DNA from: Ganoderma boninense
Taxonomy: Eukaryota > Basidiomycota > Agaricomycetes > Polyporales > Polyporaceae
Direction: 5' to 3'
Assembly: GCA_002900995.3 (NCBI GenBank)
Contig: CM035307.1
Span: 2,480,001-2,544,000, forward strand
DNA length: 64,000 bases
Under the pieces are notes generated by a model. The model was not told the DNA's origin. It did not search any database and saw only the letters and a list, made by a program, of their open reading frames with translations. The position numbers and the translations under genes are program-made. The first letter of the stretch is position 1, and each line of letters begins with the position of its first letter. Below, one piece after another: positions 21,870-34,925 of the stretch.

Positions 21870-24800
21870 ATGACCACAACCAGGGAGCTGCACGACCGAT
21901 GGATGTTCACCCAGGTGGGCGGCGGCGAGGTCGTGAAGGACGGCGAGTGGTTATCAGTGCGTAATTTCCCGACGACGGTCCATGTCGAGCTACTAGAGCA
22001 CAAGAGGATTCCGGACCCAGTGAGTTCTATCGGATGGTCCGTTGAAGCAATGTACGGCGCTCATCTATGTGTTCCCAGTTCGTGGGTCTGCACGAATGGG
22101 AAGTCCAATGTAGGATGTCTCGCGATACATTCAGTGTCCTATGAGACCTTGAGGTTGTGGTGTACTTGTAGGGATCGGCGAGGTGGAATGGGCGTTCAAG
22201 ACGACATTTGACGCGAGCGAAACGGAGATTGCAGCGGAGAACGTCGATCTCGTCTTCGATGGGCTGGACACATTCGCTGTTGTTGAGTTAGTGAGTATCG
22301 CACGCTACTTTGTTATTGTTTCACTAACCCCAATGTTATTGTCAGAACGGACATAAGATCCTGGAGTCAGTTTTCTCCTAACCATTGCGTCTACTTCGTC
22401 TCACCTGTTTAAGGACGGAGAATCAGTTCATCGGACATCGAGTCCCAGTCAAGCAATATATCCAGGCTGGCGAAAATACTCTGCTCCTAACATTCTCGAG
22501 CGCATTCAGGAAGGTACTCTCATATTTCCCAAGCATTACGATCGAAATGTTAACCCGAATTCAGGGCCGGGAGATCGAAGAGAAGCATGATAAGCTGAAC
22601 CTATGGAACGGAGACTCAAGCCGTCTTCATGTACGCAAGGCCCAATACAAGTGCGTAAACATGCCCTTCATCTCCCGTACATGATTGACACTATGCACAG
22701 CTATGGGTGGGATTGGGGTTAGTTCTATCAGCGATGTCTGATACACCTAATCTGAGGATCCCACACCCTCCAGGCCCGGTGCTTATGACTGTCGGCCCCT
22801 GGAAGCCGATTCACCTCGAGACGTACACAACGCGCATCGTCGACCTCGACGTTCGCCCGCGCGTGGACGAAAAGCTCTGTGCAGACGTCGACATTACGTT
22901 TGAGCTCTCGAAGACTGACCGCCATATCGCGACTGTGTCCATAAATGACGCCGATGGCAGGGTTGTGATCGGCCAGACGAACCTTGCTATCCAGAGCCAA
23001 CGTGCAGAGGCTCACTTCAAGCTGTATGCTGGCGCTTTCGATCTCTGGTTCCCGGTGGGGTACGGCAAGCAGCCGATGTACACGGTCGAGATCAAGATCA
23101 CCGACAAGGTTCGTGTACAGCAGCGAGGTGGTTGATCGAGTCCTGAAGGGCGCGCCGGTCTCTCCAGGATGGTCATCTTCTTTCCTCCAAGTCTCAGAAG
23201 TTCGCCTTCCGTCGCGCCGTCATAGTTCAGGACGAGCTTGTGGGGCAAGAAGGGCGGTCATTCCTGTTCGAAATCAACAACATCAGGATTTTCTGCGGTG
23301 GTGCGTGTCATATGGTCGGCTGTCTGAAGCACGAGGCCCTCACCATGACCCTCGTGCAGGATCGAATTGGATTCCTGCCGATTCATTCTTGACAAGGTGT
23401 GGCTAAACGCAAGCAGGTCGCCGTTCTGATTATATGACTGTATGCCCAGGCTCACCGCCGAGAAGTATCGGCAATGGCTTCAGCTCCTCGTGGATGGGAA
23501 TCAGAACATGATCCGGGTGTGGGGTGGCGGAATCTACGAGGCAGATGCCTTCTATGACATTTGCGACGGTTCGTGGCGTACGCGCGTGCACTGAGACGCG
23601 GAAGGAACTAACTCGTTCTCCCATAGAGCTTGGTATTTTGGTCTGGCAAGACTTCATGTTCGGCTGCGGGCAGGTAATTCCAAAGGCGCTCCGTTTGCTC
23701 TCATCATGTACTGAAATCGTCCAGTACCCTGCATACGATTCGTTCACCAAGTCGGTTGAATTAGAGGCCGAACAGAATGTCAAGAGGCTCAGGCACCACC
23801 CATCGATTGTGATTTTCGGTGAGGACAGCCTCTCTTAGCAATTGATGAACCGCTCACCACCATCGTCGTCTGATATCCCTCAGCTGGCAATAACGAAGGT
23901 CTGCTCTCTTCTCTTCGGACGATGCGAGAGCGAAGCGTGCCAATGATCGATGAACTATACAGATTATCAGCTCGCGGAGTCCTGCAAACTGAAGCTAGAC
24001 TATTCAGATGAGAAATCGGACTTCCGGGACACGGACTTCCCAGCACGCTACATCTACGAACGCCTTCTGCCGTCGGTGGTCGGACGTATGACCGACATCC
24101 ACTACCACCGCAGTTCGCCTTACAGTGGCTTCGGGAAGGTCACCACGGACAAGAATTACGGTGACCTGCATCAATGTGAGAGGATTTATGATTACCCGAC
24201 GGCCGAGTGTAATATTTACGAGCCATCTCAGGGAACGTCTGGCACGGGTCTCAGGAACCTTGGCACAACTGGGACATTCTCGCCGGACGGTTTGTCTCGG
24301 AGTTTGGGATGTGAGGATAGGATGTTCTTGGATGAGTTCCCATACTAACCTCTCCGGTTGCTTTCAGGGAAGGATACCCGAACATCCGAACCGTCGACTA
24401 CTGGTTGGGAGGCGACAAAACGGAGCGACACCCTCAGTCACGGTGGGGCATCAATCGCTCCGGGGAAACGGAAGTTACGTACTCACTAAACACAATACAG
24501 GACAAATTGCAACCACAACAAAGCCGACGGCTTCGAGCGCAGGATTGAGGTGGGCGAGCAATTCATTCGTGAGAGCTCGGTCGTCCACTTGACCCCGGTC
24601 GTCTCGCTTGTGGCAGCTCTACCTGGTGGAAAACTTCAAGCATGCTTTCGACATTGAGAGGTCAGTCGGACAAGTTGATCTGTGATTGGCGGTCACTGAC
24701 AGTCATGGGTAACATCCCAGTTACGTGTACTACACACAAATCATGCAGGCCGAAACCCTGGCTTCAGCGTATCGCTTGTGGCGTCGCAACTGGAAGGGAC

Positions 24801-25951
24801 GGGGTAAAGAATACACAGCGGGCGCGCTGGTTTGGCAGGTGAGAATTGCTTCTGCGGGAGAAAAAGCCCGGTCAGACATGCATGACCACAAGTATGAACG
24901 CTGACATCCACATTCTTTCTTGCCGCATTGGCGGGCACAACACCGAAGATCAATGACTGTTGGCCTGTGACTTCGTGGGCCATCGTGGACTACTTCCTCC
25001 GCCCGAAACCCGCGTACTATGCCATCAAGCGTGAGCTCCGGCCATACACGGTAGGCATGACACGCAAGGAGCACAAGAAGTTCGCCGACGGCCGCTCCGC
25101 GGCCTTCTTCACCATCGACACCGTGCTTGACGTGTGGGGCACGAACTCCACGCTCGATGCCAAGAAGGCGACCCTTGAGGTCACCGCGTTCGACCTGCAC
25201 GCCCCGGACTGGCGCGAACGCTTCTCGCGGGACGTCACCCTCGCGCCCAACGCGGCAACCGAGCTGTGGAGCGGCACGCTCCCCGGGCAGCCGCAGCGCA
25301 CGAAGGCGAGCGAGGTGCCAAAGACGATCATCGTGTCCGCGCGCCTGCTGAGCGTCGACGATGGGAGCGTTCTCGGGCGGTACTCGAACTGGTGCGTTTG
25401 GTCCTCCAGGCGTGCGCGATGCACGAGCACGCGCGCCCCGTCGAGCAATTTTACTGACCTTCTCCTTCTGTCTGCTCTTCTTCGTTTTATCTCATCCTTC
25501 TCTTCTCTTCTTTCCCTCCCATGGCCTCGGCCTGATGGACCCTTTCGATGTCATCTGACTCTCCGCGCACTTGTCGCGGACCCAACTTCTCGGCGCCGGC
25601 GTGTTGTGTCGTCGTCGTTCTCGGCCCCCGCTCGACTTGGTTCACGTCCACGTTCATTTTCGCGACGTCCGACGCGTCCGATCCGCCAGGCCCGAGCCGT
25701 TCAAGTACGTCCACTTCCCGCCACGCGCCGAGCTCGGCTTCCAGGCGACCGTGGGCGCAGACGGCGCGAGCGTGACGCTCTCAACCAAACGGCCGATCAA
25801 GGGCGTCATCCTCGACGTCGACGGTGCGCAGGACGCTCAGTGGTCCGACCAGGCGATCGACCTCGTCCCGGATGATCCGCAGATGGTCGTCGTACAGGGC
25901 CTCGGAGGCCGCAGCGTCCATGCACGATTCCTCGGCGACGGCTCCGCGTGA
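21870..25951 (+). CDS. Beta-mannosidase, GH2, intracellular type
   Basis: A gene with many introns encodes about 850 residues with no break found. It starts [20 protein letters not shown], without a signal peptide. The sugar-binding N-terminal domain leads to [20 protein letters not shown], a hallmark of GH2 beta-mannosidases. The barrel has [39 protein letters not shown] and, after splicing, FAGNNEDYQLAES with the acid/base Glu. [17 protein letters not shown] follows, then FVSEFGMEGYPN with the nucleophile Glu. Further on are [20 protein letters not shown] and a C-terminal beta domain that ends [15 protein letters not shown]. The enzyme removes beta-mannose from the non-reducing end of manno-oligosaccharides taken up or made in the cell. 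The intron before [10 protein letters not shown] is long (about 300 bp). Confidence 0.94.
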
Positions 25952-27546
25952 GGCCGAGGCCAAGGGCGAGGAGGAGGACGAAGGAGCGTGTTTGGCTAGG
26001 CTCCGTGACGCGGTGGCTGGGCTCAGTGCATGTCTTGGTCTTGTGCCGGGGAAGCGAGGGCGGTGTTAGATGTACGATGCATTCGGTGCTGTGCGCGGGG
26101 AGAAGAAGGGTGGTTCGGCGTGAGAGGCGCGAGGCGGTTGGAGCCAGACTCGGAATGTGAGGAAGCGAATGCAGAGCGAGCCGCCAGTGGGGTGACATAC
26201 ACGTATCTGGAATGCAGAAGGCACGGAAGGCGCTGCAGGGGGAGTCACCTGGTGTTAGCTTCGGGGAGCAGGAGGTGCTGTTGCCTGTAAAGTCAAGTCT
26301 AAAATGATTGCAGGAGAGACTCTGGCCACGAGCCACGGCCCAGGAGGCGAGGCGTGCAGTGCGCAAGGTACGAAGAGTCATTGTGGCGCATTGGCAATGT
26401 CAGCCAACGGTCACGGCAGCTGCAGTCTGTTCGCATTCGGTTGGTGGCGTAGCTCTGCATTGCATTGCACCAGAAAGTCGCCGGACCTGCCACAGGTAGA
26501 CACACTGCGCTGTATCCAGATGCGGCGGCCTCGTCGTTTCCGCCACGGGCTGTCTGAGTCCGAGTCAGTGGCGACTGTGGCCAGCAACCGCAGTGCGGAA
26601 CTTGTGCTGCCCAGCGGCTTGGACACTGGTGACATACAGGCCGCCGGGTCATCGGACGGATGTTCCCTCGCTTGATCGGGCCACACGTCCAGGGCGGTAG
26701 CTTGTCGCATGCATGTGGACGACGGGCGTGGACGAAGCGAGCGAGCATACCGGAGCCAGTGACCGTGGACGACGTCAGCTCAAGGGGTGAAAGTCACAAC
26801 TCGTACCTTTTTCACTTAGCCCCCCACGGCGAAGCCTCGATTGGGGTCGAAGAGTCCATATACCACGGGCGGCGGGACCAGCTGAAATAAAGGAAAGGTA
26901 ATGATACCTACCTTGTGGGTGTGCGTGAGGGGTGGCGCGTTAAGGTTGTGTGGGTTTGGATGTGACTGTAAGTTATAAGTATTGGTGGGAATTACGAACC
27001 GCAGGGGAGAGCTGTACATGGCGCGTGCATGCATCCCCGGGAGGGGCCTATAGTAAACAACAACGACGGCGGGTCATACAAGCTGTACATATGATGGAAG
27101 AGACGACTATGCAGGACCTAAGGGGAGGGGGAGGGGTAGATGCAGCGGGTCAGGACGTGGGAGGAGGGGATGAGGATGAGGGGGTGGGATGGATGACAAG
27201 GATACCAGCGAGGCCGAGGGTGTGGAGCGGAGCGGAAGTGTCAATCAGAGTCCGAGTATACAAGAAGAATACTGCAACCCAGATAGCGATGTGTCAGTCT
27301 TGGGAGGAGGGCAACGGGGCGGGGAAAGGAGACGGGACGGAGACTGTAGTAACCGTTCATGGGGGCGGAGGACGAAGAAAGCGGGGAAAACGAGGGGGAA
27401 TCGAAGGGCAAAGTGCCTGTATGCGGGGGGACCGAGAACCGAGTGCCAGTGCGTCGAAAGTCGAGGTACAGACCATTATGGATGTGTATGCAAGAGTTGC
27501 GTTCTATGGCGGGGTGCGAGTCAAAAAGTTCGGGTGCAGGAGTGCT
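25952..27546. other. Convergent intergenic region, beta-mannosidase / Rheb
   Basis: About 1.6 kb lie between two stop codons that face each other. Several frames stay open by chance in G-rich DNA (27120-27460), but none shows a domain or a start context. I see no repeat or RNA gene in it. Confidence 0.4.
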
Positions 27547-28460
27547 TCACATAATGTTGCAACTGCTAGTTTTGGGCTCCGCCTTGTTACTTGGTTGCCG
27601 CTTCTCAATTTCGGCGAGGCAGAGCTCAAAGACCTTAGCTATGAAAGCAAAAACAGACTGCGTGAGCTTCTGGCTAAATCACATGGCCGGCACGCGAGTG
27701 CAGGGGGTGACATACCAACGTTGACATTCTCCTTGGCACTCGTTTCTACATGCGCGGCGCCAAGCTCAGTTGCGAGTTCCTGGGCCTCCTTCGTCTGCAC
27801 CTGTCTGGATGGTCTATGAGGAAAAGTAGAGTGTGGGTGACGAGGTCGAGCGCGGCACGCAGACAAAGCCACCACGGAAGCATACAGGGGACGGAAAGGG
27901 TGGCGAGAAGTAGGCGGGATGCTCACCTGTTTTGTAGGTCGATCTTGGAGCCTACAATTACACAGGGGATTGAATGCATGCCGCAGAAGTTGATGATCTT
28001 GTCGTAGACGACTTGGACCATGTCGAAGGACTTGTGATTTGTGACGGAGTAGACAAGGACGAAGCCATGGATGCCAATTGCATGCTTGGAATTAAGGATG
28101 GTATATTCATCCTGCAGAGGGAGGAAAGGAATAGGGTGTCAGCGAGCGGTTATGGACGATGAGCGGCGGCGCGAAAAGACGGACCTGACCGGCGGTGTCG
28201 ATGATGTCACACTCGTAGTCTACGCCCTTGTAGTTGACGGTCTTTGTGAAGACGCTTTCGATGGTGGGATAGTAGGACTCGACGAAGTGGTTCTCAATGA
28301 ACTGAATGACGAGTGACGACTTTCCTGTGATCCGGGACGAGGGGAACGGGACGGACCGTCAGCGGGACAGTTTGTCGCGTGGACAGGGGTGGAAGGACGA
28401 ACCAACAGAGCGGGAGCCGAGGACGGCAATCTTGCGCTGGTTGAGGATGTTGCCGGTCAT
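27547..28460 (-). CDS. RHB1: Rheb-type small GTPase
   Basis: The start is MTGNILNQRKIAVLGSRSVG at 28460, and the G1 loop GSRSVGKSS has the Arg where most Ras proteins have Gly, a Rheb trait. The switch I text ESYYPTIESVFTKTV and G3 DTAGQ follow. Then come HGFVLVYSVTNHKSFDMVQV and IVGSKIDLQ (an NKxD variant), and SAKENVNVGKVFELCLAEIE. It ends TSSCNIM, a CaaX box, so it should be farnesylated and sit on endomembranes. Rheb activates TOR complex 1 and in fungi also affects basic amino acid uptake; this is known for the family. The first exon is only 58 nt. The TGA lies at 27547-27549. Confidence 0.95.
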
Positions 28461-31400
28461 TACGGGGAGAAGAGGGATGAGGAGAAGAGACGGGGAGGGC
28501 GAGGGCGAGGCAGGAGGAGGGCGAGGCGGGCCCGGATGAGAGAGGGGAGAGGGCAGGACGGGCATACTTAACGGAAGCGCGATCCGGAAATGGCCAATCG
28601 TTGCCACTCCTGCTGATCTCGCCCGTCTGACAGTTTCTCCGTGCTCCCCATCCCCTCCTCCCCCGCCTTCTCCCCCGACACCTCTCCCCACTCGCTCGAC
28701 CCCCTGCCGCGGCCCCTCCCCCTCCACAGCTCTCTTCCTCTCTTCCTCCTCGACCCACACTCCCGCCACGCCTCGCCTCCTCTGCCCATCCCTCCGCCCC
28801 TTTGCGTCCAGCCCACACGCCCTGGACCCTCGCCTCCTGCCTGCTCGCTCGAGCCCCAATACCGGTCGTCGACTTCCTGTTGGCTTGCCCCCGGCGCCCA
28901 TCCATTTCCTTTACGTCTCCGTACGTCTTCCGGGTTCCCTTCTGTTCACCTGCCCTCCAGCCTCTGGTCTGGTGATGTCTTGATGTCCCCGACTCCTTTT
29001 CTTGACGCCCCTTGCTCTCGCTGCGGGTCCACCGCCCGTCTTAATCGGCAATCGTGACAACGAAACCTGCCTCTGTCCCCACCCCCGTGCCCCTGGTCTG
29101 CAGTTCTTCGCGCTAACCACCAATACCACGTTCGTCCTTCCAATTGGTGCTCGGCTGCCCCTCTGCATCTCTTCCCCCCTTCCTTTCCTCGTGTCAGCGT
29201 CGTCTGCAACGGTCCACAAGCGTGTTTTCTCATCTTTATGGCTTCCACACTCTTGGTCACCACCGTCTTGTCATCAGGATACACATGCCAGTCTTCCTTG
29301 TTCTAGACGCATCTCTCCTACCTCCTGCCCATGTTTACCCGGCCCATCTCGTTTCATTCGGCCAACCCAATGCCAACTCCACTGCCAGGACCACTCACCG
29401 CAAAGTACGTCGCCACGGAGCCGGTTTTACAGACCAGCCGAGGTGCCGGAGCTTTCGCAGTGCAACGCCGATCGCCCTTGCTCAAGCGCATGAAAACCGA
29501 TCAGGATCGCCCCATGCGGCCGTCTGTGCTTCAAGCTAAAGTCTTTGATCGTGATATAGTTGGTAGATGAGGTGTCTGACATAGATCCCACCGTCTCCAC
29601 GCGTACGAGAAGTGGAGCCCCGCGGTCCCCCAACCGACTCGGCTCCACGCAAAGTCGGCTGCCACCAAACCTGCGTGGTGTCCATACCGTGGCGATACTG
29701 AACATTTGATGCATTTTTCCACCGTTCGACGCGTTTCCAGGAATGTTTCACGGATACACTGCAACAGTTCAACCTTCACCGGTGGCCCTGCATCCAACGT
29801 CGTCAATTGATGGTCGTTGTTGGTGGTACACCCTCAGACTTTGGAGTGGGTGGATATCATGCGACCGCGTCGGTCATCTTTGTCTCGTTCCTTTGTCTCG
29901 CCTTTTCCTCTAGTGAGTACTTGCATATTGGCGACGTTCAACATTAAGATGCGTGTCCCCTCGATCACCATCACGCCACAAAATTGTCCTCACTCTTTCA
30001 AACCAGCGGCCAGGCAGCACCGCTCTTCTGTTCGAGGCTCTCACCCTGGTCTCTCGTTGCGTAAACTGATCTTAGTGTAGCGAATGCACAGGTCGAATTC
30101 GTCATTTCGCTATTATCAGCAGTTGCGTCTCGAATTCCTGAACTACATACTACAAATCAGCACTCAACATGCGCTGCGAATCTGCGATCACAAAAGTGCA
30201 GCATTTCAGTGTACATGTCACTCTCCATCCTCAACGGTCGTGCGTGCTATCTTGCGCAATCTCCTGTCTATCCCCTCTCGTGCTGCTTCCCCAGCGCGCT
30301 CTGGCTTTCCAATAGAGTTCTCGCGATTGGGGGCCCGGGCTCTCAGCCGGATCAAAACAGGCGGATCGACGCGCCTCGCGGGGTTTGCGATGCGGCTCTT
30401 CTCCCTCGCGTGCCAATGGCATGGCTGCTGGTGTGGCCGAGCACCGGACCGGGCCGTCCCTCCCATGCCAACCCTGCGCCACCCAGGAACGGGTGTCCCC
30501 ATCATCTCGTACGCGTGTGGCTCGCGAGGACCTGAGGCCTGAGGAGTGGGATGAACTGCATCCACTTGATTGCGATTCGAGGTGTCGCGTACGAATATAA
30601 CTTGGCGCGGGCGCGCGGAGGCTGCTTCATATGTTTACTCGTTGGTTAGTGTCGGTCGCCTCAATGTGTGTGTTCGAACGAACTTCTCTGAGGAAGGAGT
30701 GGGGGAGCTCGGGCTTGGGATTTGGCGATCCGAAGCGATGGCGCTGCAACGTCAACAAATCCCTCGCTCAAGCTCTGGCCTCGGGCGTCGACGAGCCGGC
30801 ACAGCGCAAGCGGGGGTCCAAATTGCTGCCCGTGAACTGGCCAAGGTTTGGAGCGGTCTCGGAAGGCGCTGTGGGGGGGCCTCGAGCTCTCATCTGGAGA
30901 GTGTGATTGTGCGGCCATGGACGGCTGGAATCAGAAGCCCAGACCCTGCGTTGCTGGGCCCGGTTGTTGGGTCTTTTGCACGCGACGCGCGATTGGAGAG
31001 GCGCAGCCGCTGGTATGACAGGCGGACGAGAACGCACTACGACCCAAACCATCTGCTGGGAGCGACGAATGCCGGCCAGAGCGTGCTCCGGACCGGCTCG
31101 AGCGAGCGAGAGGCTCGTATTCACGCTCGAGCCGCCGATGTTTGCGCAGCCTGTAGGCACCCGAATACCAAACTTCTATCGCTACGGGTGTGAGGCGATC
31201 CCGAAGGGAACGCGCGGAACGGAGGAGTGCCAACCATTCCCCGGGCAAGACCCCGAGAGCTGAGGCGCTCTTACTGGGCAGCTCCAGAGCCCGAGTTACC
31301 CATGCCAGGGAGAAGAATGTGGAAGACCGGATGCCACAGCGGGCGTTTGTAGCTTGGCGTGTACGTGCAGCATGTCGCCTAGGGCGCGCAGGGTCATCTC

Positions 31401-33243
31401 CATGACAGCTTGTCGCCGCACACACTCTGAACGGCCACACCATGTTTGGGACGTTGAGCTGCTGTGGGGCGGCGCGCCGCCCATGAATAATATCATCTCC
31501 TCGGGGCGCGTGGTTTTGCACTTCGGCGTAAGCGCAATACTGCTTGGAGGGGCTCCGGGGAACAGGTAGAGACGTGCCTGTCTCTAAATGCTAACTGTCG
31601 GGCATCTCCGCCCCGCCCATGGCCTCCTCCCATGCATTCGCATCCTGCACAAGACGATCAGGGCTGAGAAACTGAGTCTCTGCCAGCCTCGATTGGGACG
31701 CCCAGCGAGGCACGCTGCACGGAGCGCAGCTTGTAAGGACGTACGCTTTCTCTTCTTGAGGACTAGAGTATATGACTGCGAGACGTTCATGTGGTTCCGA
31801 CGGCTGAAGGAGTGTGGTTGGACAGATAGACGACGAGAGCGCGTTGTGTTTGGATTGGACGAACTCTGCGAGCTCCAAGTCCGCTTCCGGGACCAGCCAG
31901 TGAAAGCTGACGCGATGGCGTACGTGCAGGGGAGTGTGTGAGCCCGTCCTTGAGCGGATGCAGTGTGCTGAGAGCCTCCGAAATATCGGTGTCCGTGTCC
32001 TCGCGTACAGTAAACTGCGACAGCCGCTAAGGTCGAAATTGGAAGGAAGACAGTGGACGCGTGCGAGCAAGTTCATTTCCCCTGCGATATCATGCGCCCG
32101 CCCATTAGCCACATATGTCATAGATAAGACAACGGGGAACGAGGCAAGAACGTGGTTCGCCGTGTTGATGTGGTAGGAGAAGCATGTTGTTAACTAGGGA
32201 CACAGATGTCCTGAAGAGACATGTTAGTGGCCTGTCGCCGAACGTACGCGGTTATGCTAGAGACAGACAAGGAAGTCGTTCGGACATAAGCTTTGAAAAT
32301 GCCGTTCCGATGCACTGAGGCGCGGCCCAAGGGTTGAAACGCGTACCTGTGGACTGCGATAGCCGACGTTCAACCATCCGAGGCAACCACTATCAGACTT
32401 TAAAGTTTAGGACACCAGCGCGTGGTGCTTATCTCGGGGGCGACGCATGTAACCACCTGTGCTCCTCGCTTCAAAGACTGCACTGGACGTTCGTGGAAAG
32501 GAAGGTTCAGTCATCCGACGGGATGTGGATGGATATGAAGCAGTAGACAATGCGCCGAAACGGCAACTTACGACATCGAACGACACCTAGTTGAACACAT
32601 TCCTCTGCGAATAGTAACCGGGTGGAACGTGGCCGATAAGTGGCCCGTGCTGGTCGCCATGTCGAGCGCTGGCAAGACGATACAGCCAGATGCATCACGC
32701 CCGCGCTGCGCCCGCCCTGAAGCCGCATTGAAGCCTATGTGGGATGTTCGGTCACAACGCCACGGACTCGTGTAGATGTGAACGTGCGCACAAACGTGTC
32801 GGGGATGCAGAGGTTCTTGTTGTATTGCACGCGGATTCTTACTTGGGAGGCCAAGAGCTTTTTGGAGGATGGTCAGACCCGCTGCTGCGCCGCATTACCT
32901 GCAGGACGAAGCTCGACGTACCTGGGTCCTGAACTTCTGCACTTCCTTCCTTTGTGCTTAGGCCTTCCGACGGAAATCGACACGCACCTCACGAGGGTCA
33001 TCTGAACATCTCCGAAGTTCATATTTCAGACCGACAAGCGTTCCGACGGCGGATGTGCCTCAGGACATTAGGCGAGCCGTAGTCAGGTTGGCGCTCTCCG
33101 TGGAAGGGGAACGCTCGACTAGAGCATAAAAGGTGGTGAATAAGATCAAGTGGTGGGAAGAGGAGGGAAATTCTCCCTTACGTTGGGCCCTGCGGTGCCG
33201 TTTAGGTTGCAAAGGCCTAAAAATCGGAGGACGATAAGGACGA
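28461..33243. other. Gene-poor stretch with Rheb promoter and unassigned DNA
   Basis: The first several hundred bases are pyrimidine-rich and must include the Rheb promoter. The rest, to the first MITE, carries only scattered open frames (such as the 79-codon plus-strand frame at 29331-29570) with no recognisable domain, no consistent splice structure and mixed composition. It looks like eroded repeat or lineage-specific DNA. I cannot support a gene here. Confidence 0.4.
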
Positions 33244-33245
33244 TA

Positions 33246-33627
33246 CAGTGCCTTGCATAATTGCGTGAACGCGCGGAAAAATCCCCAGCAGGCGCTTATA
33301 CCTCGCCTACCAAATCAGGACGCCTGGGAAGCTTCAGAAGCGAGTTGGTGACCTTGATGTGACATGTCTCTTGGATGGCATGGGTGCCTCCCGAAGCAGC
33401 TGAGGCCCAAATGTAAAACTAGGAGGCCCGTTGAGAACCACTGAGCTCTCCAGGAAGTAGACAAGCGTGGGGGACAATGGGAACAGTCAGGCTGAAGTTA
33501 AGACCAGTAGAGGCGCACAGGCGGCGCTGGCGTTGAATGTGACCGTGATCCATCCGCATTTGGTAGGCGAGGTATAAGCGCCTGCTGGGGATTTTTCCGC
33601 GCGTTCACGCAATTATGCAAGGCACTG
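33246..33627. mobile_element. MITE with 70-bp terminal inverted repeats, Tc1/mariner-like
   Basis: Positions 33246-33315 and 33558-33627 are perfect 70-bp inverted copies; each outer end begins CAGTGCCTTGCATAATTGCG. TA flanks both sides (33244-33245 and 33628-33629), as left by Tc1/mariner transposases, which also favour ends of the CAGTG type. The 242 bp between the arms hold no ORF of note, so this is a non-autonomous element, or a fold-back left by internal deletion. Confidence 0.85.
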
Positions 33628-33630
33628 TAA

Positions 33631-34309
33631 GTACTATCATGACCCCAGTGTTCGGATGGAGAGGCGCCGGTGGGACTCGTCGAGCGATCTACCCACCTTC
33701 CGCTGAACCGATAATTATCGAACTTGACAGATATATGCATGGGCATTCGAAGAGCAGCTCTGCAAAAAACTGGATGCATACGGCGTGATTTGAATGAACG
33801 AGACGGGAGGATAGGGTGGTGACCCCAGTGTTCGGACGTTTCTCCGGGGGAATGGTCACGATCAGTCACGGATGCCGAGGCTGCCGGTCCTCGGAAATGC
33901 CCCTAGCCGAGGCCGGTAAGCGAGTCGGAGTTTCAGATGCGGTCTCCATTGTCACGCCCTGGAGAGCCACGGCTCGGTTCTCCTTCCCATCCTTCGTTTA
34001 GAAACCCGGAAAAATGGGCGCGGGGTACAGGACATATGTAGAAAATTGCTGAGGAAGTTTCACGTCGAGCGCCCGGGGGGAGCACTGAAGCGAGCCTCGG
34101 CAAGAGGGCCGGCGCACCAGTTGCACCCCTTCGTCCCTCAAGATCGCGACAATGGCTCTTCCTATAAATTTCGTTCTTTTTGCACCTGAAAAAGAATGCA
34201 AACGTGCACATCCATCCCAAGTTGCAAGGTTATCGGGTAGAAACTGAGGGACATACAGGAGGTCATCCGAACACTGGGGTCAATCCGAACACTGGGGTCA
34301 TGATAGTAC
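33631..34309. mobile_element. Second MITE-like element with 27-bp inverted ends and repeated CCAGTGTTCGGA motif
   Basis: The ends 33631-33657 and 34283-34309 are perfect 27-bp inverted copies, starting GTACTATCATGACCCCAGTG. The motif GACCCCAGTGTTCGGA occurs four times: twice direct on the left (33641-33656 and 33821-33836) and twice inverted on the right (about 34266-34281 and 34284-34299). Repeated subterminal motifs are typical transposase binding sites. If the target duplication is TA, the element proper is 33634-34306. It has no coding capacity that I recognise. It starts almost where the previous element ends. Confidence 0.75.
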
Positions 34310-34925
34310 AGTGAGTCGTTCAAGGAGGCGACAACGAACCGTTGGAGCACGCTCCCGTCGGCCTGTCTACGCGAATAGTGCGGGCAACGGGATCAGGTTC
34401 TAGTGCTTTACACTTGATACCGGAACTCATTACCTCGTCGGGGGCCCACTTGGGTGTCGTGGCATAGGCCGGATTGTTTTAGCAGGCAAATGGCTGTCCG
34501 AACGTCGGCATTGAGGGAGCGACTCAGGGTCGCTGTGGACAGTCATGCGGAATGGTGAGCCTGCTGATTATTGAATCACATGAGAGTAGGCGCACCTGAA
34601 AATGCTCAGCAGGCCCCGAGCACGACCGGGTTTCTCTGACTGTGGCATGTGCACACTGTCCAGTGCGAGGAGTAAGTACAACGACAAACACCGGGGAAAG
34701 CGCCCGATCTGAACACGGCCACGTGGTCTGGCGCACATACGCGTGGCGCGTAGCACGTGATGTTCATTTTGGGGACGCGCGCGTGGCAAAGCAAACGGCA
34801 AGTTCAACTCGGCCCAGAACGTTAGCCACCAGCCTCTCCTCCTACCCTCACTACCTCTACGCCTGCGATCTACTTCTGCTGCTTCCTCCACAGACCTCTC
34901 TCCAGACCAACAAACCACTGTCACT
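34310..34925. other. Upstream region of SPO12
   Basis: About 600 bp lie between the second MITE-like element and the SPO12 start. The last 100 bp are C/T-rich and promoter-like. No further gene is seen. Confidence 0.4.

Noticed and set aside
26950..27819. 289-codon plus-strand frame overlapping the 3' half of Rheb
   Set aside because: It is antisense to Rheb exons at its end and Gly/Arg-rich chance coding in G-rich DNA at its start; the Rheb reading on the minus strand is unambiguous.
29331..29570. 79-codon plus-strand frame (starts MFTRPISFHSANPMPTPLPG)
   Set aside because: It has a plausible start but no domain, no clear splice partner and lies in a gene-poor stretch, so I did not call it a gene. 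Transcript data could change this.
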